From contig DIUX01000004.1 of the NCBI GenBank assembly GCA_002423185.1, forward strand, positions 1 to 64,000: a stretch of 64,000 nucleotides of DNA, read 5' to 3'. This DNA comes from Micavibrio sp. UBA6147 (GTDB taxonomy: Bacteria; Pseudomonadota; Alphaproteobacteria; Micavibrionales; UBA1664). The position numbers and the translations under genes were made by a program. Within the stretch, counting starts at the first letter, position 1, and each line of letters begins with the position of its first letter. This document shows positions 53,522-61,731 of the stretch, piece after piece. A model generated the notes under the pieces. That model made no database searches and was not told where the DNA came from. It was given only the letters and a program-made list of their open reading frames with translations.

Positions 53522-54463
53522 CGTCAACACAGGGCGGCGCGCCATGCTGCTCGCGGGATCATTCGGCGCAAGGCCGTAAATCGACATTAATCCGTCATGC
53601 AATGGTTTGTCGGTGCGTTGTAAAATCAAGGTAAAGCCTTTGGCTTTGCAAACGCTTTCAAGCCAATCAATATGCGTGCCCATTTTTTCGAGATAGGCGT
53701 CTTTCATGGCTTCGGCTTTTTCGAATTTTTCTTTGCCTTCGCCTTCCATGCCTTCAAATTCGATATGGCCTTTGAAGGTGAAGTCGAGTTCCTGCGGGTC
53801 GAGAACCATCACCAAAAACCCGCGTAAGGCAAGGCCGGTCATTTGCGACAAGCCTTTGATAATATCGTCGCGATCCATCAAAAAGTCACTGAACATGACG
53901 GCGGTGCTGTTTTGCGGCAATTTGCGGCCGATTTGCGGCATGTTGCCGGTGACGATGGTGACATCGATCATTTGTTCGGCGAGCGATTCAGACGCTTTGC
54001 CGCCGCGATATGTGCCTTTGCCGTCAAGAATACCGATGAGTTCCTCGTTTTTCGATAAATGCTTGGCGAAGGCGAGGAGCATGATTTCCGCCGCTTGTTT
54101 TTTGGTATAGCGGCCTTTATCGGCGCTCCAATTCATCGAAGCGGTCGCATCGCGCCACAGGTAGAAATGCTGGCGGATTTCGGCTTCTTTTTCAACGACG
54201 ATGGAGCGGCCTGCGCGGGCGCTGAGCCGTGCGTTAATCTTGCGCGGTTCGTCCGTGTCGGGGCGGAAATCGCGGGATTCGAAAAATTCCGTGCCAACAC
54301 CGCGGCGGCGCAATTTGCGCGGGCCGAATTCGGCGAGTCCTTGGCTGATTTTTTCAATCTCCAACCGCAAATTCATCGGCAATTTGCTGTATGTCTGGTC
54401 AACGCCGGCAAGCAAATTATACAAAGTATCGAGCTTGGTTGCGCCTTTTGGGGTTTTGGCCAC
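53516..54463 (-). CDS. DUF58 protein, MoxR partner
   Basis: 315 residues. DUF58 core is clear: GTEFFESRDFRPDTDEPRKI, then INARLSARAGRSIVVEKEAE and FYLWRDATASMNWSADKGRY, MLLAFAKHLSKNEELIGILD, followed by the VWA-like half (STAVMFSDFLMDRDDIIKGL). DUF58 proteins are VWA-type partners of MoxR. It follows the BatA-like gene by 135 bases on the same strand. Confidence 0.92.
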   Translation of the reverse strand: MAKTPKGATKLDTLYNLLAGVDQTYSKLPMNLRLEIEKISQGLAEFGPRKLRRRGVGTEFFESRDFRPDTDEPRKINARLSARAGRSIVVEKEAEIRQHFYLWRDATASMNWSADKGRYTKKQAAEIMLLAFAKHLSKNEELIGILDGKGTYRGGKASESLAEQMIDVTIVTGNMPQIGRKLPQNSTAVMFSDFLMDRDDIIKGLSQMTGLALRGFLVMVLDPQELDFTFKGHIEFEGMEGEGKEKFEKAEAMKDAYLEKMGTHIDWLESVCKAKGFTLILQRTDKPLHDGLMSIYGLAPNDPASSMARRPVLTP

Positions 54464-54598
54464 TGTATTTATCCCTGTGTGTTCGTTTGGTCGTTTTTTA
54501 TGGTCGTTTTTTGTTTTTGGGTCGTCTTATGTTTTATATCCGCATCCATAGCATGGCTTTGGCTCTTTTCGCAAGTGTGCCGCGCTTTGTGCCGCCCT

Positions 54599-56836
54599 TT
54601 ATGCGGGGGTGGGGCTGCGGCGTCTGCGAACCGAGGGCAAGGCGCCGCGCTGGCCGAGCAAGACAATAAGGTCAAGCAAGGCCAAGGACATTGCCGCGCC
54701 GAGGAACGGGCCGCGCAAATCGGTTTCTTTTTGTGCCTCAATATAGGATTGGCGCAATGTGCCTTCACCGATGGTGGACAGGCGCGTCAGTTCCGGCACA
54801 CCGCTTGCGAGGTTATGGGCGTGGCGGGCGCTTTCGTTGCCATAGAATCCGGGCGGGTTTTGCGGGCCGAACAGGCTGCCGTCAATGGCTTCCCTTGTGA
54901 GCGGGCGCACCGCGCCGGACGGCTCAATAAGGCGGCCTTGACCGTCAAGAGTCTGAATGGCTGGTAACGAAACACTGGGGCCGCTCAGGCCGGTTTTCAC
55001 CCCTTGTGAATGGCCGACAACGGCGCGCAGCATATCAACAAACAAGCCGGAAATTGCAAGGTTCGACCAATCCGTGTTGGCGGTGGTGTGGAACAGGACA
55101 ATCCAGCCTTGCTCATTTTGATTGGCGGTGACAATCGGTGTGCCGTCTTGCAAACGCGCCCATGTGCGGTCGTCAATATTGGCGCTGGGTTGCGGCATGA
55201 CTTCACGTCGAATGGTGACATCCGTGGGCAGGCGAATGCCGTAAAACGGCGATCCTTGCTCGAACGGGGCAAACCGTCCGACCTCTTCGCCGGACATTTG
55301 ACCGCCGAGAATACGTTCGCCAGGGCGCAATTCAACCGGCAATAATGTCGATGTTCCATTGCCTTCGGAGGCGAGTCTCGGACCCGCGAAACGCAGCAAA
55401 GTGCCGCCATTCGCCACCCATTGCGCGATGCGCTGTTGTTCCGTTTCGGTCAAGGCCGCAGAATCCGGCAACACCAAAACGGCTATGTCTGGGGAAAGGA
55501 TCTGGTCAACCGTGCCGCTGCTCAAATCCACATAGGGGTCAAGGGCGCGTTCAATATAGTTGAATTCGTTGAGCAAGGGCTGCGCCGACTCGGTCGTTGT
55601 CGGCATGACAACGCCAACAGGGCGGCGGCGCCAGCGTTCATCCAGCAACACCGTTGCGCCGGCGCTGTTTTCGCCTTCGATGGATACGCGGGTCAGTTGG
55701 TTGCGAACCTCAAGCGGCAAGTTGAACACGGCGGTTGTTTCGGTTTGGCCTTCGGCGAAGGTCGCGTCCGCTTGTGCCACGGCACGTCCGGCTTCGTCGC
55801 TGGCGGTCAAGGTGAGCGTGCGTTCACCGACGCTATCGGGGCGGCGGATAGTGATGGTCAAGGCGTCACTGCCATCGGCGGCAGGGGGGCTGAGCAATTG
55901 TGCTGCGTTTTGCGGTGCGTCTTCCAGCACGCGCAACGTGCCCAATTGTTGCAAGCGTTCGGTCAAGGCCGCTGCGCCGGAATCGTTGAGGCCGTTGCTG
56001 AGCCACACAACAGTGGTCGGGTCGGTTAATTCCAGAGTCGCCAAAGATTCTGCCGCGGCTTGGCGGTCAACCGGCCAAGGTTGCGGTTTCAGTGTCGCCA
56101 CGAAACGGCGGGCGTCATCGGCGCTGATCGGGCCGGTTTGGTTCACGGGGCCGCCATCTTCGGGGCGGGCGGTGGGGAGCAAGACAATCGGGCGGCCTTG
56201 GCCTTCGGCGCGGTCGATCATGGCGTTTAATTCGCGCACCCGCGCATCCCAATTCGGGGCGGACGCCCATCCGTTATCCACAACCAACACCACAGGGCCG
56301 GTGCCGGACAAGGGTTGTTCGGGGTTCAATGTCGGTTGCGACAGGCCAAGCACGACCAAGGCAACGGCAGTGAGGCGCATCAAGCGTTGCCACAAAGGCA
56401 TCTTGGCGGGTTCTTGATCCTGTGATTTCAGGTTGAACAGCATCCGTATCGCGGGGAAATTCATCTGGAGCGGCTTCGGCGGCACGGTCTTCATCAACCA
56501 CCACAGAGCGGGGAGGGTGAGCAGGCCGAGCAACATCCACGGCGCGGCAAACACCACGGGGCCGAGGGCGAGAACGGGGCTTCCCGCCATTTTCAGCGCG
56601 GCTTCGTCTTGCTTTGCCTTGATGAAGCGGGCAACCGGATAGAGCGGCGAATGCACGGGAAGGGCGTCCGCCCCCAGCCCTTCTTTCGCGGCGGGTGACA
56701 AGGCATTGCCGGTCGAGGCTGCGGTATGGGAGAGCAAAGCGTCTTTGCCCATACGGCGTTTGATCCAATCGCTCGCGCCGGTGACCACGCTGGTGCGCGT
56801 GGCGGCGAAGATCTGGCTGAGCCGTTGTGTCATCAT
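54599..56836 (-). CDS. BatA-like membrane protein lacking its DUF4159 half
   Basis: 745 residues. A 90-residue N-terminal extension precedes the family start FAAPWMLLGLLTLPALWWLM, RMLFNLKSQDQEPAKMPLWQ and the BatA-type helix ALVVLGLSQPTLN. Then VWA-like VVLVVDNGWASAPNWDARVR, glutamine-amidotransferase-like layers (LVLPDSAALTETEQQRIAQW) and a final membrane helix (LGAAMSLALLDLIVLLG). In other alphaproteobacteria the chain continues into DUF4159; here it stops with an Arg-rich tail and DUF4159 is a separate gene at 59,778. The true start may lie inside the extension. Confidence 0.85.
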   Translation of the reverse strand: MMTQRLSQIFAATRTSVVTGASDWIKRRMGKDALLSHTAASTGNALSPAAKEGLGADALPVHSPLYPVARFIKAKQDEAALKMAGSPVLALGPVVFAAPWMLLGLLTLPALWWLMKTVPPKPLQMNFPAIRMLFNLKSQDQEPAKMPLWQRLMRLTAVALVVLGLSQPTLNPEQPLSGTGPVVLVVDNGWASAPNWDARVRELNAMIDRAEGQGRPIVLLPTARPEDGGPVNQTGPISADDARRFVATLKPQPWPVDRQAAAESLATLELTDPTTVVWLSNGLNDSGAAALTERLQQLGTLRVLEDAPQNAAQLLSPPAADGSDALTITIRRPDSVGERTLTLTASDEAGRAVAQADATFAEGQTETTAVFNLPLEVRNQLTRVSIEGENSAGATVLLDERWRRRPVGVVMPTTTESAQPLLNEFNYIERALDPYVDLSSGTVDQILSPDIAVLVLPDSAALTETEQQRIAQWVANGGTLLRFAGPRLASEGNGTSTLLPVELRPGERILGGQMSGEEVGRFAPFEQGSPFYGIRLPTDVTIRREVMPQPSANIDDRTWARLQDGTPIVTANQNEQGWIVLFHTTANTDWSNLAISGLFVDMLRAVVGHSQGVKTGLSGPSVSLPAIQTLDGQGRLIEPSGAVRPLTREAIDGSLFGPQNPPGFYGNESARHAHNLASGVPELTRLSTIGEGTLRQSYIEAQKETDLRGPFLGAAMSLALLDLIVLLGQRGALPSVRRRRSPTPA

Positions 56837-56923
56837 CTTATCCTGTTCTGTCGTTCGTCTTTATTATTCTTATTACTTCTTATCGTTTGACTCTTTGGCC
56901 GTCATGCCAACCCCCATCAATCC

Positions 56924-59467
56924 CTATGAAGGGGCGGGGGCGGTCGGTTTTTTGCGTCCGCGTCCCAATAATGGGTTGCGGCTCAATAATTTGCCGTCGC
57001 CTTCTTTGTACCAAGCGCCGGCCAACAGCCCGACACTCGCCAAAAACCCAAGCCAAGCCGGAATCATCGGTGTTTGTTCAATGCCTTTCAGGATGGTGAC
57101 ATCGGTCATACGCACGCCGATCCAGCCTTCACCGCTCATCTCGCTTGCGGCGGCGGATGCGGCGCGAGCCTCAACGTTCGGTGTAACCAATGTTTCATCG
57201 GCGGCGGCCATGCGGGTAATCGCGCCGCCCGTTGCGGTCGTCATCGGGGATAACAAATCCAGCGTCGAGAGCGTGCTCACAAATTCACGCGGATTGGCGG
57301 GGCCGATGTTGATATAGGTTGTTTGTTGCGGTGTTTCGAGCGCGTCCGATGCCGGAAGTTCGGCGCTGTACAGCCCAATTTCACTGGTTTCTATGACAGC
57401 GCGGAACAAGCCAGGGGCGGCGGGAGTCAAGGTGACTTCCTGCGTTTGACCGGACGGGCTGCGCAAGGTGACAGTGCGGCCTTCCGTTCCGAGTGTTTGT
57501 TGTTCGATGACCAGTCGGCCTTCTTCGTCACGGCGCATGGTCAGGGCTTCTTCCTCAAGCTGAGGATTTTTCATCAACCAATGGGCGGTTTGGCGCAGCA
57601 TCTCGGCATACGGGCCGCCGCCTTCGTAACCGCGCGACCACAGCCACGCGTTATCAGACATCAACATCGCAACACGGCCTTCGCCTTGGCGGTCAAGCAC
57701 GAGCAACGGCTTGCCATCCGGCCCCGTCATCACGGTCTGGCCTGATTGCACGGTTGAGTCCACAATATTGTACCACCGTCCCCAGCTCGGCAATGTCGCT
57801 TCGCCGCCATCGGTGGGAAGGGGGGCGAGGTTGCGGGTAACGGGGTGGCGCTGGCCAACGTCACTGACTTGCGGCAAATACGCTCCTTCTGAAACCGGCC
57901 CGTTCGGTTGGGCGGGCAATACGGATGACAGCAACGTGCCGGCGAGGCTGCGCCGCCCCGCATATTCCGGCCCCGACACGACCATCAACGCCCCGCCATT
58001 CCTTACATAATCCGCAATATTGTTCATGTAAAAAGCGGGCAACAAACCTTGTGTTTCATAGTGGTCGAAAATAATCAGGTCAAAATCATTGATCTTCTCA
58101 ACGAATAATTCGTTAACGGGGAAGGGGATCAACGCCAATTCGTCCAGCGGCGTGAAGTCCTGCTTCACCGGTGGGCGCAAAATCGTGAAATGCACCAAAT
58201 CCGTCCCAGGGTCGGATTTAAGCAATGTCCGCCACATCCGTGCGCCGGCGTTCGGTTCGCCGGAAACAAGCAAGACATTCAAATTCTCGCGAATACCTTC
58301 AATCGGCACGACAATACGGTTGTTAACATCGGTCAATTCCCCGTCCAGCGTCGCGGCGCGCAGTTCAATCAAATTCGCGCCGGTATGGGGGATGGTGACG
58401 GTCATGGTTGTGGGGACGCCGACAACGGCGTTTTGGGTGGCAATGACTTGGCCGTCGGCGCTTAACGTCACGCTTACGGGGGTTCCGCTTGGGGCGCTCA
58501 CGCCGTCATCAACGATGCGGAAGGTGATGGTTTGTTCTTCGTTGACGAGGCTGAACCGCGGTGCTTGGTCGATGACGATGCGGCGATCCGTTTCGCCTTC
58601 CTTGCCGGATACCAAAACATGCAGCGGCACGCCGCGCCCCAAGGCCGCCGTGTCGGCGGGAATGTCGTGAACTTGCCCGTCGGTGAGCATGATCACCGCG
58701 CCGAGCCGGTCGCGCGGAATGTCGCTCAGGCTTGTTTCAAGCAAAGTAAACAAATGTGTCCCGTCAAGGGCTTGCCCGTCGCGTTGTCCATCCACTTCGA
58801 TGGTGCGGATATTGACGCCCTCAAGGCCGGACAGGCGGGTCATCAGGGCGTCATAGGTCGCCTGTGTCGTGGCGCCGCGATTATCGAGGCCTTGGCTGGC
58901 GCTTCTGTCCACCACAATGGCGACTTCGGTGGGCAGGATTTCGCGCTGTTCTTCGAGAATTTCGGGGTTCAATAAGGTAAGCACCATCGCACCACCGGCG
59001 GCGGCACGCAACCACGCGCCTTGCATACGGCGGCGGGCGGCGAACATGCAAAACCCGCCATAGGCGAGCCCAAGCCCCGCAATCAATGCGATGGGAAGGA
59101 GCGGGTCAAACTGGATGCTGCGGCTGGATATGGACTGCACTTGCGCTTGTCTTTGAGCCTGTGCCTGTTCTTGTGCGGCGGTTTCGACGGTTTGGGCGAT
59201 GGCGTCAATTTGTTCGCCCGTTCCGGTGGCTTGCGCAACTTGGAAGGCTTCGAGCAAGCCTTGTGGGTCACGGTCAAAGGCGCTCCCCGTGGGGATTGGT
59301 GCGTATTCAATCGCTGCTGTGGTCGTGATTGTTGTGTCGGTGGGGACAATGTCGGGGGCGGTTTGTGCTGTCGCTGCGCCCGCCGCGCCTTGCGCTATCC
59401 CGAATGCCAAAGCGGCAGCCGCCATTTTTGAAACCAGCGCGTTTTTATGTCGCTTCACAGTCATCAC
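56924..59467 (-). CDS. VWA/amidotransferase-like membrane protein of MoxR locus
   Basis: 847 residues. An N-terminal signal peptide (AAAALAFGIAQGAAGAATAQ) and a ~100-residue Gln/Ala linker precede the usual protein: helices PIALIAGLGLAYGGFCMFA and WLRAAAGGAMVLTLLNPEIL, VWA-like VAIVVDRSASQGLDNRGATT, LGAVIMLTDGQVHDIP, then class-I amidotransferase-like DFDLIIFDHYETQGLLPAFY and the C-terminal TM PAWLGFLASVGLLAGAWY. The family usually starts at the first helix, so the signal peptide plus linker is extra, like the extra signal peptides on the split proteins in this locus. Confidence 0.85.
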   Translation of the reverse strand: MMTVKRHKNALVSKMAAAALAFGIAQGAAGAATAQTAPDIVPTDTTITTTAAIEYAPIPTGSAFDRDPQGLLEAFQVAQATGTGEQIDAIAQTVETAAQEQAQAQRQAQVQSISSRSIQFDPLLPIALIAGLGLAYGGFCMFAARRRMQGAWLRAAAGGAMVLTLLNPEILEEQREILPTEVAIVVDRSASQGLDNRGATTQATYDALMTRLSGLEGVNIRTIEVDGQRDGQALDGTHLFTLLETSLSDIPRDRLGAVIMLTDGQVHDIPADTAALGRGVPLHVLVSGKEGETDRRIVIDQAPRFSLVNEEQTITFRIVDDGVSAPSGTPVSVTLSADGQVIATQNAVVGVPTTMTVTIPHTGANLIELRAATLDGELTDVNNRIVVPIEGIRENLNVLLVSGEPNAGARMWRTLLKSDPGTDLVHFTILRPPVKQDFTPLDELALIPFPVNELFVEKINDFDLIIFDHYETQGLLPAFYMNNIADYVRNGGALMVVSGPEYAGRRSLAGTLLSSVLPAQPNGPVSEGAYLPQVSDVGQRHPVTRNLAPLPTDGGEATLPSWGRWYNIVDSTVQSGQTVMTGPDGKPLLVLDRQGEGRVAMLMSDNAWLWSRGYEGGGPYAEMLRQTAHWLMKNPQLEEEALTMRRDEEGRLVIEQQTLGTEGRTVTLRSPSGQTQEVTLTPAAPGLFRAVIETSEIGLYSAELPASDALETPQQTTYINIGPANPREFVSTLSTLDLLSPMTTATGGAITRMAAADETLVTPNVEARAASAAASEMSGEGWIGVRMTDVTILKGIEQTPMIPAWLGFLASVGLLAGAWYKEGDGKLLSRNPLLGRGRKKPTAPAPS

Positions 59468-59777
59468 GAAACCCCGAACCCTATTTATTATTCATTATCA
59501 ATTTTTGTCTGATTGGAATTATGTCTAAATGCACACGAGGGCCGCTGTCAATATTTTTTCTGAAAAACACCGCCGCCGTCCAAGTCGCGCAAAGACTCGC
59601 GAAAGCCCGACAAAGCGCAAATAAAGCGCAAACAAAGCTAGCCAAGATTTTTGCCGAGATTTTTGTTTGCCAGCGTGAAACTCTTTGTGTTATGCAATAT
59701 CTCGCGTGGTGTGTGTGCAATCTGTAAAACCGCCCGCAACAAAATATAATAAGATAAAAAACAGGGAATACCTCACC
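59468..59777. other. Intergenic between divergent genes, no gene seen
   Basis: 310 bases between the minus-strand VWA-like gene and the plus-strand DUF4159 gene; both promoters must lie here. No palindrome or coding frame stood out. Confidence 0.45.
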
Positions 59778-60578
59778 ATGAAGGGCTTAAAAAAGAAATT
59801 AGCGCCATTATTGCTGGCCGCTTTTACGGCGGTCGCTGCGCCGTCTATGGTTGCCACGCCGGCCATAGCGCAGGAAACAACCATTCAATCGGTTGCTCCG
59901 GCGGATGATATTGTGCGCTATATTCGCGACCTTCACTTGGCCTATATCATAAGCCCGACCCCGCGCGTCAATGACGAATCCAGAGTCGGCCTAGAGCATT
60001 TATCCGCCGCCTTGATCCGTGGCACGGCGGTTGAGCCGCACGGTGTTGTCGGCCTCGACATTGAAACAGACGACATCAGCCTGTTCCCCTTTATATACTG
60101 GCCGGTCACCGCCGACGTCACCCGCCTGTCAGAGAGCGCCCAGCGCAAAGTACAGGACTATATTAATACAGGCGGCTTCATCGTGTTTGATATTCGCGAC
60201 CTCAACGCAGGTCTGGGGCGAGAGAGCCCGCTGCGCCGGATGTTGAGTGACATCAGCCTGCGCCGCCTCGTGCCGATGGACGAGGAGCACACCTTGACGC
60301 GGTCTTTCTATCTTGTGTCCCGCCTGCGCGGCAGCTTCGATTTCGATGATGTCTGGGTTGAAGAACAAGGCGATATCGGCACCGAATCCGTATCGTCGGT
60401 TGTTATCGGCGAAAATAACTGGGCGGGCGCATGGGCGGGGATTACCCTTCCCGCGAACTCGCGAGAGCGCGAGATGTCGATTCGTGCAGGGGTGAACATG
60501 GTTTTATACGCCCTGACGGGGCAATATAAGGCGGATCAGGTTCACATTCCGTCCATTCTAGAAAAACTCGGACGCTAG
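59778..60578 (+). CDS. Stand-alone secreted DUF4159 protein
   Basis: 266 residues. Signal peptide LAPLLLAAFTAVAAPSMVAT with Ala-x-Ala before QETTIQS, then a complete DUF4159 domain: LHLAYIISPTPRVNDESRVG, LEHLSAALIRGTAVEPHGVV, PFIYWPVTADVTRLSESAQR, VQDYINTGGFIVFDIRD, RSFYLVSRLRGSFDFDDVWV, NMVLYALTGQYKADQVHIPS. DUF4159 usually is the C-terminal part of the BatA-like protein, on the same strand and in the cytoplasm-to-periplasm chain; here it is a soluble exported protein on the opposite strand. ATG 59,778 is chosen at the signal peptide start. Confidence 0.9.
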   Translation: MKGLKKKLAPLLLAAFTAVAAPSMVATPAIAQETTIQSVAPADDIVRYIRDLHLAYIISPTPRVNDESRVGLEHLSAALIRGTAVEPHGVVGLDIETDDISLFPFIYWPVTADVTRLSESAQRKVQDYINTGGFIVFDIRDLNAGLGRESPLRRMLSDISLRRLVPMDEEHTLTRSFYLVSRLRGSFDFDDVWVEEQGDIGTESVSSVVIGENNWAGAWAGITLPANSREREMSIRAGVNMVLYALTGQYKADQVHIPSILEKLGR

Positions 60579-60620
60579 GCCGCCGTAAAAAACACAAGGT
60601 TCCTTCTGTTTTTACCTGAA

Positions 60621-60640
60621 TTTGTGCACGGTTTGTGCAC
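60621..60640 (+). repeat. TTTGTGCAC direct repeat, 11-bp period
   Basis: TTTGTGCAC at 60,621-60,629 and 60,632-60,640, in the gap before the IalB-like gene. Each contains GTGCAC; one-turn spacing suggests a regulator site. Confidence 0.4.
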
Positions 60641-60763
60641 AGGCGGCTTTGCGCGGTCGCTTGCTCTCTGGTCATCTTGAAAAAATCATGTTAGGACTCT
60701 GGCTCATAAGAATCTATAAGGGGTGCCTGAATGCGCCCGCATTTGTTGAGTAGGAGCAAAAAT

Positions 60764-61381
60764 ATGGCCAGAACACTGATTGTCTTTGCAATTGCAACTC
60801 TTTTGCTTGGCGGGGGGGCTTATTTCTTCTTCAATATGAAGGATGATAACGGCGCCAACGGGACTGCATCCGTTCCGTTTGCCGCGCCGCGCACGGCATC
60901 GGCGGCGAGTGTTGCTCCGGCTGAAAATCAAGCACAGGCGCAAGCCCCCGCCGAAATCGAAATGCGCGGCAATTACGGCGAATGGTCGGCACGCTGCATT
61001 AAAGGCAGCGAAGTCTGCGACGTGTTCCAACGCCTGAACATCAAAGAATCCGGCGCCCGAATCCTTGAATTTGTCGTCAGTAAAAAGGCCGATGACGCCG
61101 ATCAAACCGTCGTGGCGCAGGCCGCCTTGATCCTGCCTTTGGGCATTTTGTTGACGGCGCCCGTCACGCTGGCGATTGACAAGACCGAGTCGGGGAATGT
61201 CCCTGTGCGCACATGTTCCCAGCAAGGATGCATCGCGACCTTCAACATCACCGCCGATGTGATGGACAAGATGAAAAAGAGCAAGGCGATTGACGTGACT
61301 TTTACCGCAGTGTCGGGTGAGAGAATGACAATCGGCGTGTCCTTGAACGGGTTTGCCGAGGCCGTTGCCACGTTGAAATAA
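60764..61381 (+). CDS. Invasion-associated locus B (IalB) family protein
   Basis: 205 residues. N-terminal signal anchor LIVFAIATLLLGGGAYFFF, an Ala/Gln-rich linker, then the IalB domain: GEWSARCIKGSEVCDVFQRL, QAALILPLGILLTAPVTLAI, VRTCSQQGCIATFNITADVM. Four conserved Cys are present in C-x(6)-C and C-x(4)-C patterns. IalB-like proteins are periplasmic or outer-envelope proteins widespread in alphaproteobacteria, mostly of unknown role. GGAG precedes ATG 60,764. Confidence 0.9.
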   Translation: MARTLIVFAIATLLLGGGAYFFFNMKDDNGANGTASVPFAAPRTASAASVAPAENQAQAQAPAEIEMRGNYGEWSARCIKGSEVCDVFQRLNIKESGARILEFVVSKKADDADQTVVAQAALILPLGILLTAPVTLAIDKTESGNVPVRTCSQQGCIATFNITADVMDKMKKSKAIDVTFTAVSGERMTIGVSLNGFAEAVATLK

Positions 61382-61414
61382 TTGATTGAAATAATGGGTG
61401 ATACAGTTCATAGC

Positions 61415-61449
61415 AAAGCCGGATCGGGGCAACCTGATCCGGCTTTTTG
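61415..61449 (+). terminator. Terminator of IalB-like gene
   Basis: AAAGCCGGATC pairs with GATCCGGCTTT around a short loop (GGGGCAACCT), followed by T's. 33 bases after the stop. Confidence 0.9.
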
Positions 61450-61731
61450 TTTTCCAGAACAACACAGGCGCCAGCCCTGAAAAATCCTTATTTTCCAGAA
61501 TGTTATATGTGTTGCTAAAATGCAACAGCCGAAAATAAAAATGCTCCAATTATCCCCATAACGGGATGAAAATGGGGGGTGGGGGCTTGATTAACATTAC
61601 TAAATATGTGGATACTGTTGGCGCGTGATTCAGATGATGAGACACCGTAATTACTTACCTAATCCTTGGGAGTCGTTGTGATTTTTGAGGGATTCCCAAG
61701 ACCTAACGTAATTTGATGAGGAGATACGTTT
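61450..61731 (+). promoter_or_regulatory. Leader region of OmpB-like gene
   Basis: About 280 bases with no gene. AT-rich stretches at 61,520-61,560 and 61,585-61,620 could carry the promoter; GAGGAGA at 61,717-61,723 is the ribosome site. A long leader is usual for highly made surface proteins. Confidence 0.45.
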
